From NCBI RefSeq assembly GCF_910591885.1, contig NC_063270.1, positions 3,038,001 through 3,102,000 of the forward strand: DNA of 64,000 nucleotides, read 5' to 3'. Below, piece after piece: positions 1 to 14,278 of this stretch. Made by a program: the position numbers and the translations under genes. The notes below the pieces were generated by a model. The model saw only the letters and a program-made list of their open reading frames with translations, searched no databases and was not told the DNA's origin. Numbering within the stretch: position 1 is the first letter of the stretch; every line of letters begins with the position of its first letter. The DNA is from Bombus terrestris. Its lineage: Eukaryota; Arthropoda; Insecta; Hymenoptera; Apidae.

Positions 1-452
1 CACACAAAAACGAACTTCATTTGTTCTCGGACCTACAGAACAGTCAACTTATGCTCTAAACTTGTTCTCATCATTAGACTTGTGCTCTATCTATATTTAG
101 TCCGTTCAATCGCTACTTTCGCTACATCACGAAATTCATTTTCTTATTTTCAATTGTAAGGGCCGTGCTCTATTACAAAAGAACATTCAGTGCTCATCTA
201 TCGGAATGTCGTATTTCAAAATATCGTCTACGTCCTGTATATCATATGTAACGATGTAACTCTTCAGTGTATCAAGCGTTGGAAATACAAATTTTATAAT
301 CCTGTTAATCGCAGTGTTATACCACATCAATCACCCCTATTATCCCACAAGAAATAAGGGGATCGATCTATTCGTGGTGTCGATTCTTATAATCGTAACG
401 GGAATCTACAACTCCAGTTGACGCATTTTCTCGCGACCGCGTCTCTCCGCGA
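1..452 (-). repeat. Dispersed repeat 'A', partial copy cut by the window edge
   Basis: Read on the - strand, this stretch matches 13495-13960 on the + strand. The shared blocks occur in the same order: a GC-rich start with a GGAGACGCG core, a GCGTCAAC motif, the block TTATTTCTTGTGGGATAATA, and a later block around AAGTTGACTGTTC and CCGAGAACAA. The middle part is strongly diverged. The copy runs off the window at base 1. No protein is visible in it. It could be part of an LTR or a large DNA transposon; the class is undetermined. Confidence 0.6.
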
Positions 453-3141
453 AAGTTCGAAAATACAACATATGTATGTAAATAATTAAATTATTAATAC
501 TTAGTAAACAGTATATTTACATATATATTATATAGAGTATGAAAAATGAAAACTATGCTAACAATGAAAGCAAATAAAGGAAAAAAATGATGAAGATAAA
601 GTAAAGAAGAAAGATATTTGCTATATACGGTAAAATATATTATATAAATTCTCTTTCTAATGTGAAAAACAGTAAGCTCGATATTTATAATTCAATATTT
701 ACAGTTTTGTACAACACGAGATCTCATAGAAATGTAACAGCCGTTCTATATTACTTATTATTATTACTATATTAGAAGATTATCTATATCTTATACTTTT
801 ATAAATACAGAGATACAAAATATTTTTGATCAATATATAAATAATTTTATTACAAGTTTTAATAATTTCGTGCATATTTTTGATTTTTGTAAAATTTACT
901 AACGCGAAGTCGGAGTCGGTATATTTTCTACCATCTTCGCCTCCGGCTCCAGTGATTAGAAATTCCTTCTGAACTCCGATTCCGACTTCAATTCAGCTGC
1001 CTAAAACATCGTGCGATAATATCAAAAAGCTTCGAAATCAATTTCGGAATCTTAAAATTTGTTCGATAAACTTGTTAGTTTCAAAGAGGGAGAAACGAGG
1101 GCAACTGTTTCTCGATCAGAGTTGCAACCATCCAATTTATAAATAAATATTTCGAGAAACATATCGAAGAGATTTCACGGATTCATAATCTCTATGGTGA
1201 ATTGAAATGCTACTAACTATTAATACGTCAAAATTCGAAACGCATGACCCGAATGAGCGCAAAATAGAAGGTGTCTGAAAGTGCAGTTGGCGACGTTAAA
1301 CTTGATAGACGTTCGTTGATACGCACGAACATCTGCACACGCGGTTTGCAGAATAGAGTGAAAATAACGAGCAAAAGCAATTATGGGCTATGTGTGTCAT
1401 TGTCTGTCTCGCTTGTTCCTAAATCATGTATTTACATCGTTGGTTAATTATCGACGCCGCGATATTATTCTGCCTACCTTAATGCGCGTTCAATTTTGTG
1501 TAGAAGTGAAATGAAAAAGATAGTTACAAATAATGAAAGATGAAATAATGAAAGATCTCGAATTAGTGTTCTTTTTTTTTAATGTTTAATGCAGGAGTAT
1601 TATCTACAGCAGAATACTTTTCCTTTAATATGGTTAATAACGATCGACGACAAGACAGTATTTTATGGATATATAATATTGGTTCGTCAAATTTAAACTA
1701 TCGAGAAACGACATTTGATATGTACCAGCCTAATGCGTGAAATAATGCCCAGATTAATATCTAACACAGCGTACGATACAAGCGCTACGTACAAAGAAAC
1801 AAAATATCTTGCATCACGTGCTATCCGTATGAATAGCTAATGGTTATTGTTGGAGCGACTTGTGTAAGTCCATAGCCCAATTTGTTAGACACGCGCTCGG
1901 TATGGTTTTATGTAATAACCTATTAACTGATAATACACGTTTTCTAGCTGAGAACCTTCTGCTAAATCGACCGTTACAAGATCGCATTTATCGAAGAAAC
2001 GTTACGAACAGAGTTCCGTGCGACCAAAAAACATGACTAAACTCGACGACTAGCCGCGTACCAGCTGATTACTTCAATGAGTTCAACATGGTCGCCGGCG
2101 ATTGGCCGACAGTGCGTAATAGCCTTAAGATTCGACCCATTAACTAGGACCTAACCTAGCCTACGACAATGGCACAGCGGCATCGTAGTGCCTGCGACGC
2201 TGTGTATCGGGTCTAATGGAATTAACTACCGTGTTTCTTTGTTTAGATTCCACAGCTGCAGTACATTAATCGATAATTAGGATACACTTATCATACACAT
2301 ATACATAGATATCAACATCGATCTTGATGTCGTCAGTCGTGATGAAAATTCATTACTAGCAGAGATTAGCGTGAAATTCAATGATCGATAAATCTCTGAC
2401 GAAATTATATTCCACTGTAAATCAAGCTTATGATTGATAAGCAATTTGATCTCTCGTCAATGATTCCACGCGAAGATTCGTAGTTTTTATTCTGAATTAT
2501 TGAAACGAAATATTTTCTAAAAGAAGGTTAACGTTATGAATAATGTTATTTCACGTAAAAGAAACCAGGCTTAACATTCTTCTTCGTTCGTGAAGTCCTT
2601 AAATCGACTTCGTATCGGACTTATCAACAAACGTTTTCTGCAAAGCGATTTCCCGCGATCTTTCCTTTTTTAATTTCCTTAAAAGACCAACGTCCATACC
2701 TTAAACGATAGTACGAGCAATCAGGGGAAAGCGTCGAGTAACCAGGCTTCCCTGTGTGCTTTTAGAAAATGACGTTGAAGTTGAAGGGGTAAGTTGCAAA
2801 TCCTACACGGATTGGAGGGTGTCACGCGAGAAAATACTTTTAAGTCGCCGCGTTTCTTCTAACAACGATCGACGTATTACAGAGCACGCCAATCCAATTA
2901 TTCGTGGACTAATAAAATACACTTTAACTGCTCGATATCGTGTCGTGCGAATAAATCTAGGCCCAGGGAAAGTTTATTCGTTTTAATTCCGATTTATATG
3001 CTATGTTGTATTGTTTCGTTCAGTATAGAAATCGATGAGAAACGTAAAAATTCAATTGGCTCTGGTATCGATTCGCGATGCATCTGTAGAAAATTCCTGT
3101 TGTAAATACATTACACGAATCGGCGAGGGAAGCAGGCGCGA

Positions 3142-3170
3142 GAATGAGAATGAGAATGAATGAGAATGAA
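3142..3170. repeat. GAATGA-type short tandem repeat
   Basis: About five imperfect units alternating GAATGA and GAAT fill 29 bases. It is a simple low-complexity tract with no sign of function. Confidence 0.8.
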
Positions 3171-6100
3171 TTTTAAGGTTCCTTGTGTTTCGTTTTCCAC
3201 GACCGGTTCTTTTTATAAATTCTTACGCCGCGTTTTTCAGACTACTACGGTCATATTTGATTAACGCCGCGTTGGATCTCTGCGAGAAAATAATTTCGCT
3301 GCCAAAGTAGATCCGATCGCAGAATGAGCGAACGCAGTTGCGAGATTTCAGAATTTTATACGACCCGCTATTTCTTTTTGAATTCAGATTACAGTGAAGA
3401 AAATCGAATCTTAGAAAATATAAAAGTACAGAGAGTAAAATTGAAAGTTGCCTCGCACTCTAGTTATACACATAAATATATAGGTATACTATTACACTTT
3501 CATTTATGTAGTTATACTATGAGTCGCGTGCTACGGTATTATAAAACATAGAACTACAGGTACAACGCTATTTTATTTTTGATTTGTATATTTATTCTCG
3601 TGTTTGCATTATTTTCTTCTCTTTGAGTAACCAGTTTATTGTAGTCATTATTCACTCCAATATTTAGACCGTGACTTTTGTTACGTATTGTGATGTCTTT
3701 TATGATCTGTTATTTAGAACGAGTGGATTTGTTTGCGAGTCCGTTAATAAAATCTTTATGGTGTTATAAAACGGAGATTAAGCCGTTATTTTACATTCGA
3801 GTACATAACAAATATACCAATATATAAATATATATTAAGTTAAATAAAAAAGAAAACCGATTTAACGTCTGGACTCTTTATTCTAGATTTTTCATAGTTA
3901 AAATATTAGATATGCAATTAAAACGAGATTTCGAAAAAGAGTTAGAACTTTATTAGACGAATAAAAAATTCATAAACTATTCCAAATTAGACGGTACACT
4001 GTCCCACTTACTGAAATTTTTCTAAAAATACAGTACAAGGTAAGGAGTATTTTTATGGACTTAGCACACGCAAGGACGCCGGTGACTCCGATAAAAACCA
4101 AAGATAAAATTTGCTACGGCGATTAATCCAATCAATCCGCGAAAACGCATTGATTTTGATCCAAGTTTTTGCACTTTTATTGCGGACGTAAAGTCAAACA
4201 ACAGAAGCTAAAAAATACAGAAAAGAGGATGACGCTATAAACGAAACGGGCTCTTTCTCGACAACGGGTAACAAAAGATCGCATATTGAATGCTATCAAA
4301 AGTATGTACGTACACATATCCGTTGGCCGGCAGTGCTCTGTGTAGATCGCGCTGCAGCCGCAGCTGCAAATGTTTGTATCCTTTATTACAAGCACCGTTT
4401 GTTCCTACGCTACGTTTGCATTGCCGCGAGAAAGTTTCTTTTGGTTGTGCCCACGCTCTAGCTAGCAAACATTGATACACGTGCATAGGAGAAAACGCGT
4501 CACTGTACGAGAGACAGATACATAAAATAGGAGGGACTGCAATCGGTGAAACGGAGAGGGAGAACATCAAGAGAGAAAAACGAAAGGAGGAAAAGGAGAA
4601 ATGCAAAAATATTGAAGAAGAGTGAAAGGAAAAGAAGGTTAAAAGCAGAGGAAGCGGGGCGAGTATTGCAAAGGAGCAAAGAGCGCAATTGATGCGTTCT
4701 AGGGAACCGGAAAAATTGAGCTGACAAATGGAACGGATAAAGTTACAGAAGTGACATTAATTTCGAGACGCAGGAAACAAAGTACCGTATAGGGTATAGC
4801 AACGGACGTTAGAAAAGTTTTTATTAAGTTTGTCCATTATAAGTTATTGGTATGCTGTTATCCAGCTACGGATTTCGTAAAATGGGGGGGAAATGGAAAT
4901 TTTGTATCGTTAAATCGATGTAGAGGTGAGTTTTTAAGACCGTTCGGGAAACGCTGAATTGATATTTACTGGCAGAAAACAATCGAAACTCAAACGCCGT
5001 TCCAGAAGAAACAGATGGAATCAAGATTCAAGAAAGAATCGGAGACAAAAAAGAAAAAGCAAGATGGTCAGTTAAATAAAATCATTGATAAGAACGAAAG
5101 AAACGGAAATAAAGGAGGGGAAAAAAGCACGAGGGAATGTTCCTTTTCTATTATCGGGTCGCTATTTTTCTTCATCAACTCCGTCCGACTATGGGATCTG
5201 AATTCTTCTCCTTCGTTCTTTCTTGCCTCTTCGACCTACAATCGATGTCAGGAATGATTCATCCGTTCTGCTCTTTCTATCCACCGTCGAATGAATTTCT
5301 GCTCGACAGAAACGTTTTGAAGACCTATACGCATTTCAGGAAACGAAACGATGCCGCAAAGCGACGAGAGTTAACATCTCGAACGTGGTTCGAACGACCA
5401 TTTTATCGATGTTTCTCGTTAATAATGCGGTAAAGCATATCATACAAGTTTAAAGCTGCGTGCACGCTACGTAATATAACGCGTTACACATAACAAGTTA
5501 TAAAAGTATGCATATAAAAGAATTATAAAATAATTTGTTGTGTAATATTATTTTAAACTATTTTTATATGTTTTGTAACTTAACGAAGTATCTCGTACAC
5601 GTAGAAGCTTCGAGAACCTATTACGCGACGTATAATAATACGAGATTATATGGCGCCTGATCATAACTAAATTGTAATTACTGAATCCACGAGCGATCCA
5701 AAGGAAATGCATAATTCATCGAGAAACGCTTACGATTTTGTTAAGCAGCAATTCCAGCGTATCTTCAGGGTTTACCACTGCTAATGTTGACCTCGTTGTT
5801 GCAATCACTCGAGCATTTCATGTGTATTCGTGATGCCCACACATCGATTATAATGGCAATGTTCTCGATACGTTGCGCATCAAATTAACGAAAGCAATTC
5901 ACTCTTCTAGTACTAATGCGGTTATTAACCCATCTGCATTGGTGAAGTATATACTATATATTTAATTTTGTTCTTGAATCATGATCGCGATGTCAATGAA
6001 TAGTGGGTACATGTGAGTTAATGTTATTCGTTCTGCGTTAGGTAAAAGTATCATGCAGAAGAATTTAACGGATAAAATTAATAATTTTGAATCGTAGCGA

Positions 6101-6274
6101 GGGTCGTCGATCACACCAATAATTCGATCTACGTTTCTCGTTTGTCATTAAATTCTCCATAGGCGAAGTAGAATTTTCTAAGCACGCAGGAACTTTTATC
6201 GATCATTGGAATTTGTCAATGTAACCAGAAACGAGTTTCTGTGTTCCAACATCAAATTATCGAAACTTTAACCA

Positions 6275-6318
6275 ATCGATTACTCTCAAGTGCATAATGC
6301 AATTCTCGAGTAATCGAT
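6275..6318. repeat. Inverted repeat with 11-base perfect arms
   Basis: ATCGATTACTC at 6275-6285 pairs with GAGTAATCGAT at 6308-6318 across 22 bases. The spacer itself holds a TGCAT/ATGCA pair, so a 44-base hairpin of two stems separated by an internal loop can form. Function is unknown. Confidence 0.6.
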
Positions 6319-9300
6319 GATACGTCAGTTTCCGACCGAACAACGACACGTCACCTCCAAGAATACAGTAATACATTTTATTATCGTTTCTCCCGTTGTC
6401 ATTACAGTTCGAACTTCAGACTTATTTGCCTTAGACCTTCCGGTTAATCCGTATCTCAAAAGACAAATTGTTCGTTTGCCCAACGCACATGATAGTCAAG
6501 GGTAAAATGATAGACAAAATATGTCGCATTAACGCGAAGAATCCTCTATCGCTTTTGTTACAGATTTCTATAGAAATGAGAAAATGTTCTTCTATTCGCG
6601 ATGATAAGAAGTATGCATATAAAGCGAAATGAATTTTTATTCAGAAAATGATATTTGATGTGTGCGAGAAGTTATGTAAAACGGAACATCCGTAACCTTT
6701 TCACATAGGAGATACATATATGCACATACCGTTCTCTTTAAAATTGAGTTATCATATTTCTGTTCCAGCCAAGAAATCAACTTGGCACGGTTTCTTCCCC
6801 TTAAACATCTATCTATTATCGAGTACATTACGTGGATTTGGATACTAATGTACATATCCTTCATCGGATGGTATCACTATATAACGCTATGAAAATTCGA
6901 AAAATTTTTATGTCAAATTTTTTAAGTCCCAATGTCCAAACGTTAATTCGTAATGCTTTATAGTTAGTAACCTTGTGTATAAATGAAACGAACTAAACGA
7001 CGCTAATTTCTCGATGCCAAATAAATACATATCTAGACTGAAATCTCTCACGACTCTTCCTAATAAATACAATGCAGACGATAAATTCACATTTATGTGT
7101 ATCGACGTTCGTGTTGCTTTACCATTTTAACGTAAAACAATGATTTATGATGTCTGGAACTTTCACCAGAAATCAGCTTTATCTAAATAAAATCACTATT
7201 AAAATGCGTTTGTCACAACTTATAATGGAATATAAAATCGCACTTTCGTATTACCAAAACCGTTTTGGCAAGCGTTTCGTTATCGATTCTAATCTCACCA
7301 AGCTGGGTATCCACTTAACCGACAGCTCTCTCCACTCAGAAACACATCAGATTTGGCTAACCTAGTTCTACAAGGTATGAATTCGCTGAGAGATGTGAAT
7401 AGTCACTTTTCCATGTTTAGGTGTCAAACCACTAATTCAGTGGATGCCTCGAATTTAATGGAAATTCCTGTCTGCGCTGAAGACGCTGAAACACTTGATG
7501 CAATTTATCGCAAGGACTTAGAAACGTGAGAAAACGTCGATAATAAAATGCTTACTGTTCAGGTTTTGCACCAAGAATTTTTATTTTTTACGCTTTTCAC
7601 ACAGCGGCGAAAACGATCTACAAATTTCCTAAGTTTCGTAAATGGAAGTTTTATTAGTTTTATTATTAGGACGTAGCTGTGGCTATTAGTTCCAAGTGGA
7701 CATTTCTTACTGTTAAACTTCTTCTCAGGCATATCTTATCTTATCGTGATATAATTTTAAAACTGCAAATTTATGATTTCTTATGATTTATGCTATGTTA
7801 TGGAGTTCCTCGATGTCATATGGACACCGTGTGTGCCATAAATCTGTGTCTCCAAAACGGTAACACATTTTTCTGAATTCCTATCGTAAGCAGGAATATT
7901 AGATATATACATATATTTCATTTCGACCAAGACATTTCAGACTTAATATTCTTGTTAGGAAACAGTCATAATGTAAATAAATCGCTCATACAGATCATTA
8001 TCTTCTTGAGTAAAATTTTATTTTTGTATATAAAAAAGTAGAACAGGAAATGATATCATCGGGGTGAAACAACGCTCGTCTGTGTACTTTGTAAAAAGCA
8101 GATCATTAAATTGGCAGTACTGACGCGTTGTTCTTTTCTCCCTCTATCGTATATTATTATTAAATCGATTCGACGTAATAGAAAAAGTTTTCGACGTCGC
8201 TTGCTTTTGATTGCGATGGCGACATGATTAGATGAATGGATCGTCGTTAGAAGCTCTAAGATCCAAATTCAATACAAGTCGCGTTTACTCACGGAGACAT
8301 AATTTTTGTTTTTGTCGTTCCGTGTTTTTTTTTTCTTCGTAGGATGGCTTCTCGACAAATTGGAACGTCACAAAAATATTTTGTATATCTTTTGTAATTA
8401 TCGTCGGTTAATTAGTAATTATTTCACAGAAATAGAAGCGTAAGAAACATTAATTAAATCAATATGGCATATTCACACGATAAAATAATGAAATTACTCG
8501 CTGATGAATGTAGAAACGGTAATGAACTTTCAGCTGCGATGAACTGTAATCGAAAAGGAGAAATATTTTATAGAGTGCCCTATAGTTGGTTTATGCGACA
8601 ATTAATTATTTTCAACGCTGCTTAAAACCTATATTTAAATATAGATCTCTACGTATAGGTTCGCTGTTTTAGATTAATTTTCACTCGATTAATAACAATT
8701 TCACCCGACGATGATCTGAATCTCGGCTAAAACGCGAAACTTTACGTTTAGTTACATAAAAAATGCGATTTTTCATTGTAGGCGTTAATGTAGTGGAACT
8801 AACAAGTTGATCGAGAGCGAAACTTACAAAAACAAAATAGAAAGTTTCAATTATTCAGAACAGTTTGAAAGTGGATTGCGTGAAATAAATCGATGTTTAT
8901 AGAATATAATTATCCCAGAGGAGTATGATGTAACATCGGTAATCGGTAGTTATTTGTATACATACGTATCGTTACAAAATTAGCAAAGTACATATATGAG
9001 TACCTGTCGTTTCGCTTAGATCTTTCACGTATTCCTTGCTCCCGTTCAACCTGCCTTTTTCATGTCGAACCTTGTTCCTTTCGACATTTGAACGCTAACG
9101 TGTTCGAGGCGTCGCAAGTAACATCGTCGTTTGACACTGATCAAGCAGATTTCTTAGTTCCCTTTTGATAACGATATCTGCGAAGTATCTTCGAATTCCG
9201 TAGATGACTCTCAAAGAATATCCAAGTGATAATTCGCAAGTTCTATAGTTACGAACATTCGCCCGTGTAGCAACTTTAAAATACGGAGAATTTTTTGAGC

Positions 9301-10149
9301 TTCTGTTACAATATTTCATAGTCTATTATTTTTAATAGACTACTATATTTAAGTTTAAGAAAAATTTTTGAGAAACAAAGCACGCGACTCTTGAATAAAG
9401 CGACGCAAGCTTCTAATTGGATATATATCAGGCCAACGTGTTTAGAAAATAGCTCGTGAAATATTACATAAGACCGGTGCGATTTTCAGCAAGGAGCAGC
9501 AATCGAGCTTGATCGCGTGCAATGAAGAATTTTGATTGAAATGAGTCGTGGAAAATATACTGAAGCAGCTTTAATCGACTGTAGTTTGCTCTTACGAGCA
9601 ATGATTGAAAAAGGTTTTATTTTCGAGCTCTCAAATTAATTAATTTTTTTATAAGTAGGAATATTATTTCTTTGTAAGCATTTTTACTCTTGTGTTGCAA
9701 GCTGAGGTGTCGACGACTACATGTTTACAAATAAAAGTCTCGAATTCATTTCTAGTACACTGTGGGCTCTTTTCCACGTGCGACTAGTTACACGCGATAC
9801 TGAATGAAGGTCAGCTTCATTCTTTCTAATAGAACCATACATTTTTTAACACATTAATCAGTCTATCATGACATTCCTTATAAAAAGTTGTAACCTATTT
9901 ATATCGAAAAGCTATTAATACTGAACGAAAAAATTGTTGGTAAAGCTGAGGAACATGAATAAAGTAATTAAATTTTTGGTTTCTGTCAAATATTAACAAC
10001 CAAACATATATGTAGTATCACGATAGAAAACTTCTCATCGTTATAATATCAATTATTTATATTAAAGGTATTATAACTTAGTATTATCATATATTAAAAC
10101 ATCCTCAATGAGGAGTTCTTACACTTCTAGCAGCAAAATGATGTTCAAC

Positions 10150-10690
10150 CGTGCGCGATTGTTCTGGATCTGGATATAGTAGGTATGTATTCCATATATT
10201 TTGGAATCGCACGCGACTGATCCGTCGCGGCGAGTCACGCCTTGACTTCGAAGTTGCGCGCGACCCTTGGTCGCGGCAACACAAATGGAAGTTGTGGCAT
10301 ATTCGACAATGGATTTTAAAGTCCAAACGCAAGTGCAAACGAGGCCTATACCATATCCTCGAGAATATTATGGATAATACAGCATGAACGTAACCAATTC
10401 ATGGATGTATCAAGGGAGGTTCGCAACAGTGATGAATATTTCGCGGCGGCATGCATCGAGAAAGGTCGATAATGTTATCGCGTTCTGAGAATCTAAAATC
10501 GAGCCAGATAATCGGTTCGGTGACGTCGAGCTGGTGTAACAGATTAAATCCTGTTGTTGATATCCGTGATCGGCCACAGTACGAATTATCGAGACGCGTC
10601 CTAAGCATCTGAGTTCGACAGGTTCGAGAGCGTCCAAATTTCGATATGGATATCCGCGTATCAGGAACTGTCTGGATGCCTCCGCACGTC
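10150..10690. other. GC-rich block of unknown nature
   Basis: The block is clearly richer in G+C and CpG than its surroundings and has overlapping open frames on both strands: 78 codons on + (10151-10387), and 77 and 97 codons on - (10105-10338, 10399-10692). I recognise none of the translations. High CpG content by itself keeps stops rare. It could be an old exon, a promoter block or a transposon remnant. I see no repeat of it elsewhere in the window. Confidence 0.3.
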
Positions 10691-13494
10691 ACAGACGGAT
10701 TATTTCCTTCGGTTGGATGATAAACCAGTAAGATCTATAGTTCGCCTCCAGCGATTCTAGTCGCACCTTCCTATTATCAAAATTCCAGTAAAGAGAGGGT
10801 AAAAATAAAGAATGTTACAAAGAATAGAGCGAACAAGAAAATTTCGATAATAATACTAGGTATTTCCAGCGATAATTTTTCAATAATAGTGTTAACAATA
10901 TTTTTAACTAACAAATAACTCTAGTGACAAATTTTCAAAACTATCGAGCGCGGCCAATTGCTCCAAACTTTGCCCTTTCTTGGTGTTGTAGAAGTAGAAA
11001 ACTCAATTTATTTTCCACCGTTGTATCGAAGGAAGAGATCCCTTTTGTCTTCGTCTCCCTGTTTAAGGTTCTTGCCATGAGGAGGCGTGGTAGTATTGAA
11101 AAATTTCATTGACGCCGTAACACCGATTCGCTTGATATCTCAGTCATTCGTTTATTCTAAACGTAAAAAAGTTTATCGCAGACAAATTTTTGACTATCGA
11201 TTTTTGCAATGTTGAATAATAACCAAGTAGGACGACAATTTAAGTTACTTTATTATTTACAATTCCTAATAGAATTCTGTTTATGTTTTAATTTAATATC
11301 GATTAACTTTTTAACTGAAGAAAGTACGAATCGCGTCATCAGTATTTGCAGTCCTATCATACACCTACATTTACACCTGTACCTATTTCAACATATTGTA
11401 TCGCCTCGATCTAATCCATCAAGTTTGTTCGTTTACACCAGCTATTTGGATTCTACCGAAAAGGAGAAAAGAAACAATTATTATTATTTCGCTTCATCCG
11501 ACTGGTCACTCACAACTCGCCCATCGATCGACCGTATTTCCATGCGAAATAAAACGGTAACCAACAGTCGCTCGATGGGATTGTGGATTTTTCCCCTCTG
11601 CTATATCCGGCTGGGAGGATCGTTGAAACGCTTTCGTGTTAACCTGACCTTAAACTTCGCCGAGCAGTACGAGTGTACGCAAAGGTCGGAGCACGCAACG
11701 AATCCGTTCGCTTTTTCTCTGTTTTTCCATGTGAGTTGATAGTACTCTCGAAGAAAGAGCGTGTGCGAGAGAGGGAAGAAAAGGAGAATGTTGGATCTAT
11801 TCAAAAGTTCTGCAATATAAAACTTTTCAGTTGAAAAGTTGCGTCCTAGCGGAGGCATTTTAAGGCTCGAACGCGAATAAGAGAGCAAAGAAACAGAAAA
11901 TCATGAGAAAAGTTGCTCATAGAAAGTGGGTCGCGGTTGTAATGCGTGTTACGGCGCTCTAGCGAGCTACGATCGATAAACAGTTCAAAATTTTTAGCGA
12001 CGTTCTGCGACCTTTTGATCCGAGCCTCGAACATGGTCGACCAAAGTTCAAGGGCTCCGTCTAACAAGTGCCTTTACGTTTCTGGGCCTTTTTAGGATTT
12101 ATCAAAAATTGTTTCTTGTTTTGATCGAGACTTCAGTTCATCATCGAATGATTTTGATCGAGCGCTAACGAACGTTCATCGCATATTACTGCAAACCATT
12201 CTACGCTTTGCCGATAAATTAATCGAGGATTCTTACATTCGATATGTATCAAAGTGTAAGCTGGACAAACTTATTACTACATCCTACCGCATGCTGTTTC
12301 TTGCTAGTGTTCCTTCAAAGGAATTCAAATGCAAGGCGGAAAAATATCGCCGACTGTAATCGAAGTGGAAGAATGTACACAGAGAAATTTGTTTTATGTC
12401 GTTGGAAAGTGCGCCAAGAAACTGCTATGATTTTGAAATTTATGAGTACGTGCATAGCAAAAATGTGAAAATGGAAATACAGCTATTTTTATTTGTCGTT
12501 TTCAATGTCCCATTATCATGTGACTCGGTAAAATCATAAATTATTGCCAACATTGTACATCTCGTAATCGCATGGCAACTTTCGCTTCTTATCTTCTTCC
12601 CACGCGTTAAACAATTTTAAATCGTAATATTCGTTAGTTTTTCAGAGATATTTATTTTTACTTATAGCATACAAAATGAAGCTCCTTTATATTTCACATG
12701 TATTTCGAAAAAATTCCACGTTGTATCGATCTTAACAGGAATTACGAACAACCACGTACGAGAAAAAATACTTAAAAATCCTTACAGCAACGAGCATCTA
12801 TAAATACGGAAAATTCAAAGCAGTACGAACGTCGTACAAATTTAAAAAAAAAATCGTCGATCCATATATCACCATGGCTCACTATAGCAATGGCTTTCCC
12901 GAAAAAAAGCACGAAACACAATAATGGAGAAGCAATCCTATTCGAAGATTTATATTGGCGTTTCACGCTGATACCAACGTGCTTCAGCTTTGCATATCGA
13001 TTCTATCTAACTTCCAGCGGTACGGTGTAAACCGAAAGATCGAATAGAAAGAGGAAAGATCCTGATGCGACGACAAAGGATTCGTTGTTTTTAAATAGCA
13101 TTCGAGAGACAATATAGTGGAATGAAATTTTCCAATCGTCGAGGCTTATATCGTACAGGGGAAAAAATCAAAAAAAGAAAAAAAATAAAATTTGTTTCCA
13201 TGGAACGAAAGGGACGAGCACGCTCTCATGCAGATACGATATAGGTTAAGTTAAGAGCAAAAAAGGGGAAAGCTCACAGGTGCATATTCACTTAGGAAAA
13301 CGGTTAGGAGGAGATCCGATGAAAAGAAGTTTCTCCTCCGGTGAGCAACCAAAAGAATCTGTGTCAACGTGTGTAGAAAATAGACCACAAGAAACAATAT
13401 TGACACAATTCTTTCAATGAAGAAGGCGCGATCATAGCTGCTCGTGTGCAATGAGAAATCTTGACTAGAACGAATTGCGGAGAATGTGTGTAAA
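10691..13494. other. Non-coding stretch, nothing recognised
   Basis: The longest frame is 176 codons at 11209-11739 on +. Its translation is low in recognisable motifs, is AT-biased, and overlaps a 95-codon frame on the other strand. I treat it as chance. Confidence 0.5.
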
Positions 13495-14278
13495 TCCGCA
13501 CGTTCGCGGGGAGACGCGATCTCGAAGAAGCGCGTCAACGGGAATCGTAAATTCTCGTTACGATTAGTCTAATCGACGCCACGAATCGTTTGATCTCTTA
13601 TTTCTTGTGGGATAATAAGGGTAGTTGATCGAATAGAACGCTGTTATTAACAGGTTACTATATATTTTGACTGATCCAACAACTTCAGTGTGATACAAGA
13701 TTGAGTATTTGATATGACAACTACGAACGAGTTCGATCTGAGACTCCTTTTCGTGTTGACGACGACGATGACTGTTTTCGACTTGTAGATTCCTGCTGAA
13801 CTTCCGATTCCTGCTGTTCCTTGCACTGGCCCCTGACTCGATGAGCTTTAACTGTTACTTGACTGTTCTGTTGATGTAGACTCAGTTTAGACCACAAGTT
13901 GACTGTTCCGTAGGCCCGAGAACAAGTGAAGTTCGTTCTTATGTTCGTTCTTATGGAGGAAAGCTCGGTAAGGATGTGCCCTTTGAACGAAGAACGTGGA
14001 TTCGTTGCTCACACTATTCATCAGGAAAGTGAGGGTAACGATCCACGATGCCGATTGGTTATGACCAACGTTAGAAATGAAGATAGGAGGAAGAAGCCTC
14101 CTACCAACGTGGCTGATGAGCGACATTGTTTATGGGAAAAACAGCTTTCCCATTAGACAACTATTCGTTTTTCCCATCAGGTAACTACCTGCTTTCTCCG
14201 TAATTTGTAAGAACGTGCAATAGACCTAAGAACTGTTTTAAGTACCAGGTATAAACCGGAAAATACTTGTAGGATTAA
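13495..14278 (+). repeat. Dispersed repeat 'A', second copy (left part)
   Basis: The first ~460 bases match the inverse of 1-452, so this is a multi-copy element. Three compact hairpins follow one another at 14084-14103 (TAGGAGG/CCTCCTA), 14132-14153 (ATGGGAAA/TTTCCCAT) and 14078-14091 plus 100, i.e. 14178-14191 (CAGGTA/TACCTG). A SINE interrupts the stretch after 14278 and unclassified sequence resumes at 14806. Whether 13961-14278 belongs to the same element is inferred from continuity only. No transposase or polymerase is visible. Confidence 0.55.
14270..14278. repeat. Target-site duplication of the SINE, left copy
   Basis: TAGGATTAA here is repeated at 14797-14805, immediately outside the two ends of the SINE. 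This marks the insertion point. Confidence 0.75.

Larger units (their letters stand above)
453..10149. other. AT-rich non-coding stretch, no gene recognised
   Basis: Open frames here are short (at most about 80 codons), overlap on opposite strands and show no recognisable domain. Contents worth noting are a GAATGA minisatellite near 3142, a purine-rich + strand tract at about 4540-4700, and a small hairpin at 6275-6318. A weak resemblance to the start of repeat A is seen around 9515-9575. It is probably intergenic or intronic. Confidence 0.6.

Noticed and set aside
4290..4606. Overlapping frames on both strands with Cys-rich translation
   Set aside because: Mutually overlapping, compositionally biased by a purine-rich tract, and no recognisable motif.
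9515..9575. Third copy of repeat A (TGCAATGA...TTGA similarity to about 13435-13500)
   Set aside because: Only about 50 bases with scattered matches, and it lies in a part not shared with the copy at 1-452. Too weak to annotate.
11209..11739. 176-codon + frame, one of the longest in the window
   Set aside because: Low-information translation, AT-driven codons, an opposite-strand frame of 95 codons over part of it, no domain, and no splice or promoter support.
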